A DNA stretch of 39,472 nt from an uncultured Flavobacteriales bacterium (GCA_905478325.1 CAJQIB010000018.1:1-39472), one strand, 5' to 3'. Shown: positions 17,325 through 27,103, counted from the first letter of the stretch. Translations and numbers: made by a program. The notes: generated by a model from the letters alone, not told the origin.

Positions 17325-18544
17325 TGTTCGAAGGAATGAATGAACAGTCCGCTTCGCAATTTGGGCTCAATCCATGTGCTTTTAGGGGGCAATGTGCCTC
17401 CGTTATTTGCAATGTCCTTCACTTGATCCATCAAAACAGGATGCAATTCAAAGATGCATCGGTCCGAGTTTTTCTCAACCCGAGCGACCAGTTGACTGGA
17501 TGCTAAAGTACCTGGTAGGTATTTTAATCGCGGGTCTTTTCGGGCGTCAATGATTTGGAAAAATGGTTTCAAAACAGACTCATTCAGCCAACCCGCATCG
17601 ATGCCCTGATCAAAAGGTGCGCGCAGCGTCCACTTCCAACTTCCATGCGTGCTGTGCACATGAAGAACCCCGTTTGATTGGGGTGCTTCGAATGGCGCTT
17701 GGAGTGGTTCACAGTCGAATTCGTCTTTGAGTTGATTGAATAAAGCGCTCCAGTCGTCCTTGGAGCGTTCGACCTTCACAACTTCACGGTGGTAGCCGCG
17801 AATAATCAATTCTGATTCTGGAATGGCAAAGGTTAAAAGACCTTGTTTATGGGCGTCTTCTGGATTGCGTCGACCCAATTCTAAGCTGGACGCGACCCGG
17901 TGGTGTCCATCTGCGAGATACAAAGCAGGCAATCCATCGGCAACGGACGATAGTTGCGCAGCCTGCGCAGGTTTTAAGATCCAAACGGTATGCCGGATGC
18001 GGTCGGTCGTAGAGAAGTCATAATCAGACCGGCTGGACGTGATCGCAGCGAGGTGCGCTGTCAATTGCGTCGCAGCTAAGTTGTCTTCAGGATACGCGCA
18101 CAAAATGGGCTCCGCATTGCAGCCAACCTCCTCCAAGTAAGACGCGAAGAGTCTTTCGCGTTTTTTCAATGTTTGTTCATGCCGTTTCAGTTTGCCTTGC
18201 TCAACGAAGGCGAGGTCCATCAAGCCTACAATACCAGTGCATGTTCCATGAGGAGATTCCTGCCGATAGATGGCTAAAGTGGAATCGGCGGGGGATTCAA
18301 GCCAGCTGTTTGCTTGAAAGGATTGGAACCCTTTCTTGACCCATTGAAAGAAGTCTTTGCTTCCGCGTTTGGCTTGTATTTTCTGTTGCCCATCGGGGTT
18401 GATGACGTGCAGAAAACTGTATGGATTGCGCTCGAGTTTATCCCTTAGCTCAGCTTTACTATAGGTCAAATACGACCTCGATGCCACGAGGTGTGCTTTG
18501 TCCTTGGATGGAAGGATGATGCGAAAGGAACGCAACCAGCTCAA
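17321..18544 (-). CDS. DUF1015 family protein
   Basis: 407 residues. The DUF1015 signature LYLADGHHRVASSLE is present, and the family segments RNPYSFLHVINPD and DARKDPRLKYLPGT match. The function of DUF1015 proteins is unknown; they are linked to serine biosynthesis because they sit next to serA/serC in many Bacteroidota. Here the gene overlaps serA (TTGA) and yggS (ATGA), so the group is co-translated. The start is a TTG at 18544, since no in-frame ATG or GTG lies close by; this is the weakest part of the call. No signal or membrane segment is visible, so it is cytoplasmic. Confidence 0.85.
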   Translation of the reverse strand: MSWLRSFRIILPSKDKAHLVASRSYLTYSKAELRDKLERNPYSFLHVINPDGQQKIQAKRGSKDFFQWVKKGFQSFQANSWLESPADSTLAIYRQESPHGTCTGIVGLMDLAFVEQGKLKRHEQTLKKRERLFASYLEEVGCNAEPILCAYPEDNLAATQLTAHLAAITSSRSDYDFSTTDRIRHTVWILKPAQAAQLSSVADGLPALYLADGHHRVASSLELGRRNPEDAHKQGLLTFAIPESELIIRGYHREVVKVERSKDDWSALFNQLKDEFDCEPLQAPFEAPQSNGVLHVHSTHGSWKWTLRAPFDQGIDAGWLNESVLKPFFQIIDARKDPRLKYLPGTLASSQLVARVEKNSDRCIFELHPVLMDQVKDIANNGGTLPPKSTWIEPKLRSGLFIHSFEQ

Positions 18545-19506
18545 GCGCTCAAGTTTTCGTTGATTTCCTGAACAATGGAAACGATTTCCATTCCAATGCG
18601 TTCTTGTGCTTCAGATGTGGCTGCACCAATGTGCGGAGTCAATGCGATTTTTGGATGGCGCATCAGGTCTTGTCTCGGCTTCGGCTCTCCCACAAAGACA
18701 TCCAGTCCTGCACTAGCAACCTGTCCTGAATCCAAGGCTTCAATGAGCGCATCCTCATCCATCACGCCCCCACGGGCTGCATTGATGAGAATGACCCCTC
18801 GTTTCATTTGACTAAATTCAGCCGCTCCGATGACGGCATCACCGTTGGCCTGTGCGGGAATGTGCAGACTGATCGCATCTGCTTTTGAGAATGCCTCACC
18901 CATGGTGACCAATGGGATATCAACCTCAACAGTTGTGTCACCGATGGTCACAGGAAGTCGGTGTGAACCGGTTTTCTGGTCCACTCCAATGACCTTCATG
19001 CCGCAGCCCAATGCATAACTCGCAAGAGACTGACCAATGCGGCCAAAACCGATAATCGCAATGGTTTTGCCTCTGAGTTCAGCTCCTTTACCGTAGGCTT
19101 TTTTCAATCCTTTGAACTGATCCGTTCCTTCAACGGGCATGCGTCGGTTGCTATCGTGCAAGAAGCGACTGAGGCCGAATAGGTGTCCCATGACGAGTTC
19201 GGCAACACTTTGCGAGCTAGAGGCTGGAGTGTTCCGAACAGCGACTCCTTTTTCACGAGCGTAGGCCACATCGATGTTGTCCATTCCAACCCCGCCACGG
19301 ATGACGAATTTTAATTGGGGACACGCATCAATAAGCGGTTGACGAATTTTCGTAGCGCTCCGGACAATCACCCCATGAACCTGTTCCTTTTGGATAAATT
19401 CGATCAGGTCTTGTGGTTCAATGAATGAAGTCCAAACGCGATGTCCAGCTGTTTCTAAGGCTTCTTTTGCTGCAGCGCTAATGCCGTCGTTGGCGAGGAT
19501 GTTCAT
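18541..19506 (-). CDS. serA: D-3-phosphoglycerate dehydrogenase, short form
   Basis: 321 residues from the ATG at 19506 (MNILANDGIS). An upstream TTG at 19554 would add 16 residues with no family support. Oxidises 3-phosphoglycerate to 3-phosphohydroxypyruvate, the first step of serine synthesis. The NAD-binding domain has GFGRIGQSLASYALG, and the catalytic set appears as the Arg in INAARGG, the Glu in FVGEP and His in TPHIGAATSEAQ. The ACT/regulatory domain found in longer SerA proteins is absent, so feedback inhibition by serine through ACT is not expected. Placed directly after serC. Confidence 0.94.
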   Translation of the reverse strand: MNILANDGISAAAKEALETAGHRVWTSFIEPQDLIEFIQKEQVHGVIVRSATKIRQPLIDACPQLKFVIRGGVGMDNIDVAYAREKGVAVRNTPASSSQSVAELVMGHLFGLSRFLHDSNRRMPVEGTDQFKGLKKAYGKGAELRGKTIAIIGFGRIGQSLASYALGCGMKVIGVDQKTGSHRLPVTIGDTTVEVDIPLVTMGEAFSKADAISLHIPAQANGDAVIGAAEFSQMKRGVILINAARGGVMDEDALIEALDSGQVASAGLDVFVGEPKPRQDLMRHPKIALTPHIGAATSEAQERIGMEIVSIVQEINENLSA

Positions 19507-19550
19507 GAAATCAAGTCTAAGTGTGAGAATAGGATATCGAAATGAGGGGG

Positions 19551-20618
19551 TCAATGGCGGCGTTCAAGTTCTTTCATGACGTCGACCAAGACTTGCACAG
19601 AAGATTCGGAGAGTGCGTTGTACATGGATGCGCGGTACCCTCCAACGCTCCGGTGGCCTTTTAAGCCATTGATTCCGGCTTCTTTCCAAAGGGCGTCAAA
19701 GGCAGTGCCTAGAGCATCGTCTTTTAGTCGGAAGGTCGCATTCATATTGGACCGGCTGTCCATGGTCGCGTGGCCCTCAAACAAGGCATTGCGATCGATC
19801 TCTTGGTAGATGAGGTTGGACTTTCGCTGATTGCGTGCTTCCATCACTTCTACTCCACCTAACGCGTGCATCCAACGCATGGTGAGCATGGAAACGTATA
19901 TCGGAAAGACGGGAGGTGTATTGAACATGCTGTCCTTTGAAGCATGAACGGCCAAGTCCAGGTACGAAGGAATCGAGCGCCCTGTTTTTCCCACAGCATC
20001 TCGATCAAATGCATACATGACGGTACCGGCAGGGCCCATGTTTTTCTGGGCACCTGCGTAGATCATGTGAAAAGCTTCCGGATTGAACGTCCTGGAAAAA
20101 ATGTCTGAACTCATGTCTGCGATCAACGGGACATCACTGGAAGGCACACCTGAAAACTGCGTTCCGAAAATGGTGTTGTTGGAGGTGTAATGCAAATACG
20201 CTGATCCAGAAGGGGTCGCGTCGAGGGTTGGAATCCGATCGTAATTGGTCCCTTTGGAAGAACCAACGACGTGGGCTATTCCCGCGTGCTTGGCTTCTTT
20301 GATGGCCTTGTTGGCCCACGTGCCGGTATCGACGTACGCTGCAGCGCCTCCTTCGGGCAGGAAATTGTACGCCGCAGTGAGAAAACCTAAACTGGCTCCA
20401 CCTTGCAGAAACAACACGTCGAAGCGTTCGGGCAGGCCTAAGAGGCTTTTGACCAAGCTGCGAGCCTCCTCCATGACAGCAACAAATTCCTTGCTGCGAT
20501 GGGAAATTTCGATCAACGAAAGTCCCATGCCATTGAAGTCCAAAACGGCCTGGGAGGCTTCTTGCATCACTTCCGGTGGGAGGATGCACGGGCCTGCAGA
20601 AAAGTTGTGTATTTCCAT
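19551..20618 (-). CDS. serC: Phosphoserine aminotransferase
   Basis: 355 residues from ATG at 20618 (MEIHNFSAGPCILPPEVMQE), which matches the family N-terminus; six codons upstream were discarded. Class V PLP-dependent aminotransferase that converts 3-phosphohydroxypyruvate and glutamate to phosphoserine. The PLP lysine is in IYAGAQKNMGPAG. Other family segments are LFLQGGASLGFLTAAYN, SSDIFSRTF and GHRSVGGYRASMYNALS. First gene of the serC-serA-DUF1015-yggS cluster. The 86-bp upstream gap holds a TTTGCG/CGCAAA inverted repeat, which I do not interpret. Confidence 0.96.
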   Translation of the reverse strand: MEIHNFSAGPCILPPEVMQEASQAVLDFNGMGLSLIEISHRSKEFVAVMEEARSLVKSLLGLPERFDVLFLQGGASLGFLTAAYNFLPEGGAAAYVDTGTWANKAIKEAKHAGIAHVVGSSKGTNYDRIPTLDATPSGSAYLHYTSNNTIFGTQFSGVPSSDVPLIADMSSDIFSRTFNPEAFHMIYAGAQKNMGPAGTVMYAFDRDAVGKTGRSIPSYLDLAVHASKDSMFNTPPVFPIYVSMLTMRWMHALGGVEVMEARNQRKSNLIYQEIDRNALFEGHATMDSRSNMNATFRLKDDALGTAFDALWKEAGINGLKGHRSVGGYRASMYNALSESSVQVLVDVMKELERRH

Positions 20619-20704
20619 GCTGTAAAGTTGGTGCATTGCATCCGGAAGTCACAGCGTTTTTTGCGAAGATTTTGTTAACGCAAATCGGCTCTTTTCCCTT
20701 TACG

Positions 20705-21436
20705 CTAACGGAGCATTTCTTCGGCTTTTGTTCGAAACACCTGCAAATGGAAAAGGTCGTCCAAGGGCAATTGTTGGATCAGGTTCGTATGCGGCACAAG
20801 TCCCTTTAAGATGAGTAGTCTGCGGTCTTCACTGGGGATGAGGTTGAGCAATTGAATGACCTGATCCTGTGTGAGGCAACTCTGATGCTGCCTGGAATCG
20901 ATGGCACGGCATTTATCGGATTCAAACGTGAGCGCATTGATGGCATTCAGCCAGCGTTGAAAGGCCCGTTCTGAAATCAACGGAAAACAGCTACCTAGCA
21001 ATGGGTAATGTGGCAATGAGTCGAGCTGTGAACGATGAATTTCCACATTGATGGCATAGCACGTCAGGCCGTCGGAGTCTTTGCTCAGTGGAGCATCCAT
21101 CTCCCGACCGTTTTCTTTTTCAGCGGCACGAAGTGAATCAGATTCCATTGGACTGTCACAAGGCATGACGCGCTCACAGTATGAGCCCTTTGCCTCGAAG
21201 CGCAGGGTAACGAATGGCCCATCGCATGGAGCGGACCATTGCCAAAGCGAGTCCGTCCAAACGGAGTCCAAAAGCAGAGTTTCTCCGGCAACGAGAACAC
21301 GCCAGGAGGGCAAGGCAGGTGTATCAGAGAGGAGGGAGTCCATGGCGGCTGATGACTGCGTTTCTTGTTGGGCATTGCCCGTGTATGAAAACGTAGAAAA
21401 GAGCAGGGTCAGCAAAGACAACGTGACAGACCTCAT
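20705..21436 (-). CDS. Secreted DUF4476-domain protein
   Basis: 243 residues with a signal peptide (MRSVTLSLLTLLFSTFSYTG, then NAQ). The middle is not recognised. The C-terminal part, from about residue 155, fits DUF4476: LNALTFESDKCRAIDSRQHQ, then CLTQDQVIQLLNLIPSEDRR and a final helix ending AEEMLR. DUF4476 is widespread in Bacteroidota exported proteins and has no known function. The gene overlaps the flippase stop by ATGA and is the last gene of the zapA-rny-flippase chain. This is a pattern-based family call. Confidence 0.6.
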   Translation of the reverse strand: MRSVTLSLLTLLFSTFSYTGNAQQETQSSAAMDSLLSDTPALPSWRVLVAGETLLLDSVWTDSLWQWSAPCDGPFVTLRFEAKGSYCERVMPCDSPMESDSLRAAEKENGREMDAPLSKDSDGLTCYAINVEIHRSQLDSLPHYPLLGSCFPLISERAFQRWLNAINALTFESDKCRAIDSRQHQSCLTQDQVIQLLNLIPSEDRRLLILKGLVPHTNLIQQLPLDDLFHLQVFRTKAEEMLR

Positions 21437-22965
21437 GACTCAGGGTCTGTGGTGGCATGAGGATGCGAACCGGAACGCCCTGAAAGCCAATCAAGGGGTT
21501 TCCCAATGCTTAACGTATTTGTTTTTTGCGCCACAAAGAGCATGCATGCCAATCCCCAAGCGCTAGCCAATGCTACGCGAAAGAGGTGCCATGTGGTGCC
21601 GTTTTGCTCGGAAAAGAGATGCTCGCTCCAAGTCGCTATGCCCCAGCAACCAGCGGCCGTGAGCAGCAGGGCCACGCTTCCTGCCTTCAAGGAGCGAAGT
21701 GCCGAAGGAGTCGTCCATTGGGTGATGTGGATTACGAGCACCGCCATGGCAATGAATTGCATGGCCGTAGCGACGGTCACTCCCCAGGCTACACCCAGTA
21801 TTCCGAAGTCATTGTTCATGGCATACCATGCCGTCCCGCCAATCGCCATGAGAAAGCCCAGTTTGATGAACGTTGCCGCCACTAACGAATCCAGCGCCCT
21901 GACCACGGCATCACCCAATTTGATGAGCGACCGCATGGCCACACCGAGAAAAAGAATTTGAACAACAGGACCAGCCAACAGATACTGGTCTCCTAAAAAT
22001 AAGACGGCGACATCGGTGGCGAACCACACCAGCACGGCACTCATCGGAAAAATGAGCCAGGCAACGATCGCGGCCGCGCGCTGAACAACGCGTCGCAAAG
22101 CCACCAAATCTTCTTGGAGTGAAGAAAGACCGCTAAACAATACGCTGTCTCCGAGTTTACCTAAAATGGTAATCGGCAATCCCAGGAGATAGGCCGAACG
22201 ATCGTAGAGGCCTGTTTCAGTCCATCCGGAGGTGTTTGACCCCGTATGTGAAAGATGTCCTACCATCAGCGTGTCCACCTTGCTGGCTGCGTAATTGCTC
22301 ACATTGAAGAGGGTAGAACGGCCGCCGTAGCCGAGCATTTCTTTTAACGTTGCGGGATCAAAGGTGAAGTTGACGCGGACAGGATGCTGCCACCAATAGA
22401 GTAAGGCCAATAGCGCATTTTGAGCGAGCAATGCCACCACATACGACCAGATTCCATACCCTGCGAAAGCCAACCCCAATCCCAAACAGAGATTGCCCAA
22501 AACCATCGCAATCAGCGAGGCAATGAATAATTTCTTGAATCCCATCGAACGAATCAAGAGGCTTCTAGGAACGATCGCGATTCCAGATAAAATGAAGCTC
22601 AAAGCGATCCATCGCAGAACATCAATTAACAAGGCATCCTCGAAAAAAGCTCCGATGGCAGGAGCGGAAAAATACATGGCCGCGAAGAACACGATGCCCA
22701 GAACCAACGAAAAGGAAAAGGCAGAACGTATGTGACGGTCTTCAAGATCCAATCGTTGAATCAAGGCTGGTCCAATGCCAACTTGAGCAAAAATTTCTAC
22801 AAATCCGACAACGACCAAAGCAATGGCCATCACACCAAAATCTGCCGGAGCAAGGATGCGGGCAAGAATGGAAATGAAGGTCAATTGCAACACCACTTGA
22901 GCGACCACATTGACGGATTGCCAGCGGATCGACGCAGCGAATGGTGGTGTCACCCTTTGATTCAT
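21433..22965 (-). CDS. Wzx-type polysaccharide flippase (MATE/MVF superfamily)
   Basis: 510 residues, almost entirely hydrophobic, with about 14 predicted membrane helices. The start fits the polysaccharide flippase family: IRWQSVNVVAQVVLQLTFIS then ILARILAPADFGVMAIAL and VGIGPALIQRLDL. Flippases of this type move lipid-linked glycan units across the inner membrane. No glycosyltransferase or polymerase gene is adjacent. The gene overlaps rny by one base (TGATG) and the next gene by ATGA, so it is translationally tied to RNase Y and a secreted DUF4476 protein, an unusual setting. Substrate unknown. Confidence 0.85.
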   Translation of the reverse strand: MNQRVTPPFAASIRWQSVNVVAQVVLQLTFISILARILAPADFGVMAIALVVVGFVEIFAQVGIGPALIQRLDLEDRHIRSAFSFSLVLGIVFFAAMYFSAPAIGAFFEDALLIDVLRWIALSFILSGIAIVPRSLLIRSMGFKKLFIASLIAMVLGNLCLGLGLAFAGYGIWSYVVALLAQNALLALLYWWQHPVRVNFTFDPATLKEMLGYGGRSTLFNVSNYAASKVDTLMVGHLSHTGSNTSGWTETGLYDRSAYLLGLPITILGKLGDSVLFSGLSSLQEDLVALRRVVQRAAAIVAWLIFPMSAVLVWFATDVAVLFLGDQYLLAGPVVQILFLGVAMRSLIKLGDAVVRALDSLVAATFIKLGFLMAIGGTAWYAMNNDFGILGVAWGVTVATAMQFIAMAVLVIHITQWTTPSALRSLKAGSVALLLTAAGCWGIATWSEHLFSEQNGTTWHLFRVALASAWGLACMLFVAQKTNTLSIGKPLDWLSGRSGSHPHATTDPES

Positions 22966-24506
22966 CAGCGGGCGATGCTCACAGAACGTTTTTCACGAAT
23001 CACGGTGATTTTCACTTGACCAGGGTAGGTCATTTCATTCATGATCCGCTGAGAAAGATCAATGGACAGCTGGTCCGCAGCTTCATCAGAGACTTGATCG
23101 CTTTCTACCATCACGCGCAATTCACGACCAGCTTGTATCGCAAATGACTTGGTGACGCCAGGATACTCCAGTGCAAGGTTCTCGAGGTTCCGCAAACGTT
23201 GAACGTAAGCTTCGACCATTTCACGTCGTGCACCAGGTCGTGCTCCCGAAATGGCATCGCACACTTGGATGATCGGCGAAAGTAGCGTCGTCATCTCGAT
23301 TTCATCGTGGTGCGCACCAATGGCATTGCAGATGTCTGGCTTTTCTCCGAATCGCTCGGCTAGCTTCATCCCCAACAATGCGTGTGGCAATTCACTTTCT
23401 TCATCGCTCACCTTGCCAATGTCATGGAGTAAACCCGCGCGTTTAGCGGCCTTCGGGTCCAGTCCCAATTCAGCGGCCATCGTAGAGCACAAGTTGGCCA
23501 CTTCCCGGCTGTGTTGCAGCAGGTTTTGTCCGTATGAAGAACGGTACTTCATGCGGCCGACCATGCGAATCAATTCGTTCTTGATGTTATGGATGCCTAA
23601 ATCGATGCACGTGCGCTTGCCAAGTTCGAGAATTTCTTCTTCGATTTTCTTGATGACCTTGGCAACGACTTCTTCAATTCGTGCAGGGTGAATGCGGCCA
23701 TCTGTAACCAGTTGGTGCAATGAGAGGCGAGCAATTTCACGACGGACAGGATCAAAACAACTCAAGATAATGGCCTCAGGAGTATCGTCTACGATAAACT
23801 CAACACCTGTAGCGGCTTCCAAGGCACGGATGTTTCGTCCTTCTCGGCCAATGATGCGGCCTTTGATGTCATCGTTCGCGATGTTGAAGACTGAGACGGA
23901 ATTTTCAACACTGTGTTCCGTTGCAACGCGTTGGATGGTTTGGATGACAATCTTCTTGGCGTCCTGGTTGGCCTTGGCCTTCGCTTCTTCTAAAATGTCT
24001 TGGACTTGAGAAGAGGCCAAAACTTTGGCTTCTTGTAAGATTTGTTCTTGCAGAGCGTTCTTCGCGTCATCTGCAGACATGTTGCTGATTTTTTCAAGCA
24101 ACTCGACTGACTTCTGACGATTCTTGTCCAGTTCCTTGCCCTTGTTCTCAAGTGCTTCGAGTCGCTGTTCTAGCTTCTCTTTTTCTTTGTTGAGGTCACG
24201 TTCCTGGTTTTTCACCCGATCCTGATTCTTTTGCAAGTTGTTCAGTTCGTTGCGCACCTTGTCCTCCCTGGATTGGGTTTTCGCGGCGCGTTCTTTGAGT
24301 TCAGCGTTGTGCTTCTCCTTGAGTTGGATAAATTTCTCCTTGGCTTGAAGGATTTTTTTGTCCTTGATGTTTTCGCCTTTCTGTTCCGCTTTTGCGATCA
24401 CATTGCTGGCTTGTGCTTTTAAGATTCGGGTGAACAAGGCGTAGCCGAGTGCAGCTCCGAGTGCGACGCCTGCTACGGCGCCAATAATCATTGATGAGGG
24501 TTCCAT
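22965..24506 (-). CDS. rny: Ribonuclease Y
   Basis: 513 residues. Membrane-bound endoribonuclease that begins mRNA decay. A single N-terminal membrane helix (about 6-25) is followed by a long charged coiled coil (to about 190). The KH domain carries [20 protein letters not shown], and the HD domain carries [17 protein letters not shown] and [11 protein letters not shown]. The gene follows zapA with a 17-bp gap, and its stop overlaps the flippase start, indicating one transcript. Confidence 0.97.
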   Translation of the reverse strand: MEPSSMIIGAVAGVALGAALGYALFTRILKAQASNVIAKAEQKGENIKDKKILQAKEKFIQLKEKHNAELKERAAKTQSREDKVRNELNNLQKNQDRVKNQERDLNKEKEKLEQRLEALENKGKELDKNRQKSVELLEKISNMSADDAKNALQEQILQEAKVLASSQVQDILEEAKAKANQDAKKIVIQTIQRVATEHSVENSVSVFNIANDDIKGRIIGREGRNIRALEAATGVEFIVDDTPEAIILSCFDPVRREIARLSLHQLVTDGRIHPARIEEVVAKVIKKIEEEILELGKRTCIDLGIHNIKNELIRMVGRMKYRSSYGQNLLQHSREVANLCSTMAAELGLDPKAAKRAGLLHDIGKVSDEESELPHALLGMKLAERFGEKPDICNAIGAHHDEIEMTTLLSPIIQVCDAISGARPGARREMVEAYVQRLRNLENLALEYPGVTKSFAIQAGRELRVMVESDQVSDEAADQLSIDLSQRIMNEMTYPGQVKITVIREKRSVSIAR

Positions 24507-24523
24507 GAATTTCTGTTCAGAAA

Positions 24524-24820
24524 TCAGGCTTCCAGGACACGTGTCAATCGCTCGTGCAGATGTTGTATCCGCTGTATTTGATGTTCATTGAGTTCCGCAT
24601 TACCAGGAGTCGGCATCGGATTTTCTGCTTTGTTTTTGGAGGCTAGCTGCAGTGCAGTCATGGCCAATAAATCGATGCTGTCTTCTACTTCAAACTGCTT
24701 TCGGAATTTCTCCACTTGGTCGTTCACAATAGCTGCTGCAGCGCTAACCTGGGTCTTTTCAGACGAAGGAATGCTGAGAGGGTAATTGCGACCGGCTATG
24801 TCGATGTGGATCGTTTCCAT
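24524..24820 (-). CDS. zapA: Cell division protein ZapA
   Basis: 98 residues. The N-terminal ZapA segment ([17 protein letters not shown]) is followed by long helices ([35 protein letters not shown]). ZapA binds FtsZ and bundles filaments at the division ring. It is two bases from the upstream coiled-coil gene and 17 bases from rny, so the three are probably one operon. Length is normal for a short ZapA. Confidence 0.9.
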   Translation of the reverse strand: METIHIDIAGRNYPLSIPSSEKTQVSAAAAIVNDQVEKFRKQFEVEDSIDLLAMTALQLASKNKAENPMPTPGNAELNEHQIQRIQHLHERLTRVLEA

Positions 24821-24822
24821 GC

Positions 24823-25236
24823 TTAGGATTCAAGAAGGGCAATGCAGGAATCAACTTCATTCAAAAGCTCTTGAATGACCTTGCGGTCGAGGGCTTGGAT
24901 GGCTTGATTGTGGGGTAAATGGGGTGAATATATAGAGTTTGAAACAGGCATTTCTTGGCGCTCATCTTTCTGACTGTCCAACGGAAGTGACATCTGATCG
25001 TGTTGATCGCGTAACTCCGTCGCGGCAGTTTGCTCGCTCAAGGCTTCTTCTGCACGCTTGGCACGTTGCTGTGCGGCTGCGACTGCATTGCGGGCCGTTT
25101 CCATTTCTGAGTTCAAGACTCTCATTTCCGCGCGCTGCTTCTCATGAGCTGTTGCCAGCAATTCAACTTGATCCAATAGGTGGTTCAATGTTGAAGTTTT
25201 TGGAGTGCGCGCGTGCGGTGTATTGAAATCTTCCAT
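24823..25236 (-). CDS. Small coiled-coil protein upstream of zapA
   Basis: 137 residues from the ATG at 25236; a TTG one codon earlier is also in frame. The middle is a Glu/Ala-rich coiled coil (LLDQVELLATAHEKQRAEMR; AAAQQRAKRAEEALSEQT) and the end is a short helix (KVIQELLNEVDSCIALLES). No known domain is recognised. Its place just before zapA and the coiled-coil nature recall ZapB-like division partners, but I have no motif to prove it. A -7 box lies 19 bases upstream of the ATG. Confidence 0.65.
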   Translation of the reverse strand: MEDFNTPHARTPKTSTLNHLLDQVELLATAHEKQRAEMRVLNSEMETARNAVAAAQQRAKRAEEALSEQTAATELRDQHDQMSLPLDSQKDERQEMPVSNSIYSPHLPHNQAIQALDRKVIQELLNEVDSCIALLES

Positions 25237-25255
25237 CAAGGAATGCTGTTCTGTA

Positions 25256-25263
25256 CAAATTTA
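25256..25263 (-). promoter_or_regulatory. Bacteroidota -7 box for the zapA-rny operon
   Basis: Read on the minus strand TAAATTTG is an exact TAnnTTTG match, 19 bases before the coiled-coil gene ATG. No TTTG at the 19-base upstream spacing, so the -33 element is weak. Confidence 0.4.
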
Positions 25264-25311
25264 GCGAAATGAAGGTTGCGTTGGACATAACAAAGGCAGT
25301 GATTCACACGT

Positions 25312-25319
25312 TAGTTTTG
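25312..25319 (+). promoter_or_regulatory. Bacteroidota -7 box for the M23 peptidase gene
   Basis: TAGTTTTG matches TAnnTTTG exactly, 35 bases before the ATG at 25355. It lies in the same divergent gap as the minus-strand box at 25256-25263. Confidence 0.4.
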
Positions 25320-25354
25320 CCATTCCAATTGTTGATGAAATTTAGAAAGTCTCG

Positions 25355-27091
25355 ATGGTATTTCGCAATCACCTGTATCCTTTATTTCTGTCTATGAGTC
25401 GTTTAGGTTTTGTTTTGGGTATGATTTTCTTGTCGAGTCATGTCCAATCAGGATGGGGGCAATCCCCCGGGTTGCAACGAGATGGCTTGGCTTCACCACT
25501 GCCCATCCCGCTTGTATTGGCAGGGAATTTTGGGGAACTCAGGACAAATCACTTTCATACAGGGTTGGATTTTAAGACCCAAGGCAGGGAAGGTATCCCT
25601 GTCCTCGCGGCAGCTGATGGGGTGATATCACGTGTGAAAGTGTCTCCTTATGGATATGGAAGGGCCTTGTATTTGAATTCGCCAGCAGGGCTGACGACGG
25701 TCTATGCCCATTTGCAAAGATTTGATACAGCGCTTGAGCAGTGGGTCCTCGAAGAGCAGTACCGATTGAATAGGTTCGCCGTCAATTTGTATCCAAAACG
25801 CTCGTTTAGCTTCGAGAAGGGCGATACCATTGGGTGGTCTGGAAATTCGGGAGGGAGCAGCGGTCCCCACTTGCATTTTGAAGTGCGGGAAACGGCCAGT
25901 GAGAAGCCCTTGAATCCGTTGCTTTGGAATTTTCCGATTGAGGATCATCGAGCCCCGCAATTGGACGCCTTGTGGTTTTTACCGGTCAATGGCGCACAGA
26001 TTCAAGGGAAGGATGCGCCATTTCGAGCGAAGCATTCCCGTGATACCATTTCCGTGTCAGGTTCCATCCGCTTAGCTGTGGAAGCACTGGACCGTTTAGA
26101 CGCAGCAAACAACACGTGTGGCGTTTTTTCCATGGAGGCGCAATTGAATGGGGAACTTTGGTTTTCCTGGCAGTTGGACACCTTGGACTTTTCGTTGAAG
26201 CTGGATATGAATGCGCATGCCTATTTCCCCATTTGGGATGAACAGGGTGTTCAGGTTTATCGGTTGCATCGCTTGCCGGGCAACCGCCTGCCGGTCTACA
26301 AGGAATCCGGGCTTTCTCCCGAGTTGTCGTTGTCACCTGGTGCGTCTGCCGCAATCACCGTTCGTATTCAGGATATTCACGGAAATCGATCGGAACGTGA
26401 GTGGATCGTAAAAGGAGGGGATGCGTATTACGAGTGTATGCCTCCCAAGCTATTTCCGTATGATGAGAGTTGTTTTGTTTCGGGCTTGCAAGGGGGGAGT
26501 GTGAGTGCTCCTGCCGATGCTTTTTACGATGATTTTTGGTTGTACCTGGAGCGAGAAGGTGAGGAGCATTGGTTGTTGGGTTCTGTGGGTCAAGCTGTCC
26601 GCAAGAAATTGACGGTGCGCATTCCACTGCCGGCGAGCGACTCTTCTGAAGTGGCCCCCCAAAGAGGGTGGGTTGCTACCATGCGTGAAAAAGACGGCGA
26701 ATTAAATGCCGTTTATCCGGCTTCGTTGTCCGAGGGAGAGGCGGTCTTCGCAACGCGTACGTTTGGAACGTATGCCTTGGAGTTGGACACGATTCCGCCT
26801 GTGGTTGAACCGAATCGCGTGCACCTGCCAGCGTCGGGATCCATCTTGCGCATGAGTGGGCGGTCCGAGTTGCGCTTTTCTGTGTCCGATGATTTGTCGG
26901 GGTTGGAGGAGATCAATGGCTACATCGATGGAAACTGGGTGTTGTTTCGATGGGATCCGAAACGGGAGCGCATCTGGTATGAGCTGTCCGATGAAAAACA
27001 CCGTTCTGGAGCGGAAGTGCGCGTAGAAATTACCGCAAAAGATGCGGTCGGAAATGTGATGAAGTGGGACGGTATTGTCGCGTTTCCCTAA
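25355..27091 (+). CDS. M23-family zinc peptidase (LytM/peptidoglycan hydrolase)
   Basis: 578 residues. A hydrophobic N-terminal signal (LGFVLGMIFLSSH) precedes the M23 domain, which has the metal ligands in HTGLDFKTQG and the catalytic pair in SSGPHLHFEV, both intact. M23 enzymes cut peptidoglycan cross-bridges in the periplasm, although some lack activity; the ligands here are complete. The C-terminal 350 residues are beta-rich, with Ig-like segments such as FSVSDDLSGLEEINGYIDG, and are not recognised. A second ATG at 25394 could be the start. It runs convergently to the DUF5916 gene with only 12 bases between stops. Confidence 0.88.
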   Translation: MVFRNHLYPLFLSMSRLGFVLGMIFLSSHVQSGWGQSPGLQRDGLASPLPIPLVLAGNFGELRTNHFHTGLDFKTQGREGIPVLAAADGVISRVKVSPYGYGRALYLNSPAGLTTVYAHLQRFDTALEQWVLEEQYRLNRFAVNLYPKRSFSFEKGDTIGWSGNSGGSSGPHLHFEVRETASEKPLNPLLWNFPIEDHRAPQLDALWFLPVNGAQIQGKDAPFRAKHSRDTISVSGSIRLAVEALDRLDAANNTCGVFSMEAQLNGELWFSWQLDTLDFSLKLDMNAHAYFPIWDEQGVQVYRLHRLPGNRLPVYKESGLSPELSLSPGASAAITVRIQDIHGNRSEREWIVKGGDAYYECMPPKLFPYDESCFVSGLQGGSVSAPADAFYDDFWLYLEREGEEHWLLGSVGQAVRKKLTVRIPLPASDSSEVAPQRGWVATMREKDGELNAVYPASLSEGEAVFATRTFGTYALELDTIPPVVEPNRVHLPASGSILRMSGRSELRFSVSDDLSGLEEINGYIDGNWVLFRWDPKRERIWYELSDEKHRSGAEVRVEITAKDAVGNVMKWDGIVAFP

Positions 27092-27103
27092 CGCGATTTG
27101 GGG

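Noticed and set aside
20640-20700. TTTGCG/CGCAAA inverted repeat before serC as an operator or terminator
   Set aside because: Six-base arms with a 13-base loop and no U-tract; could be chance.
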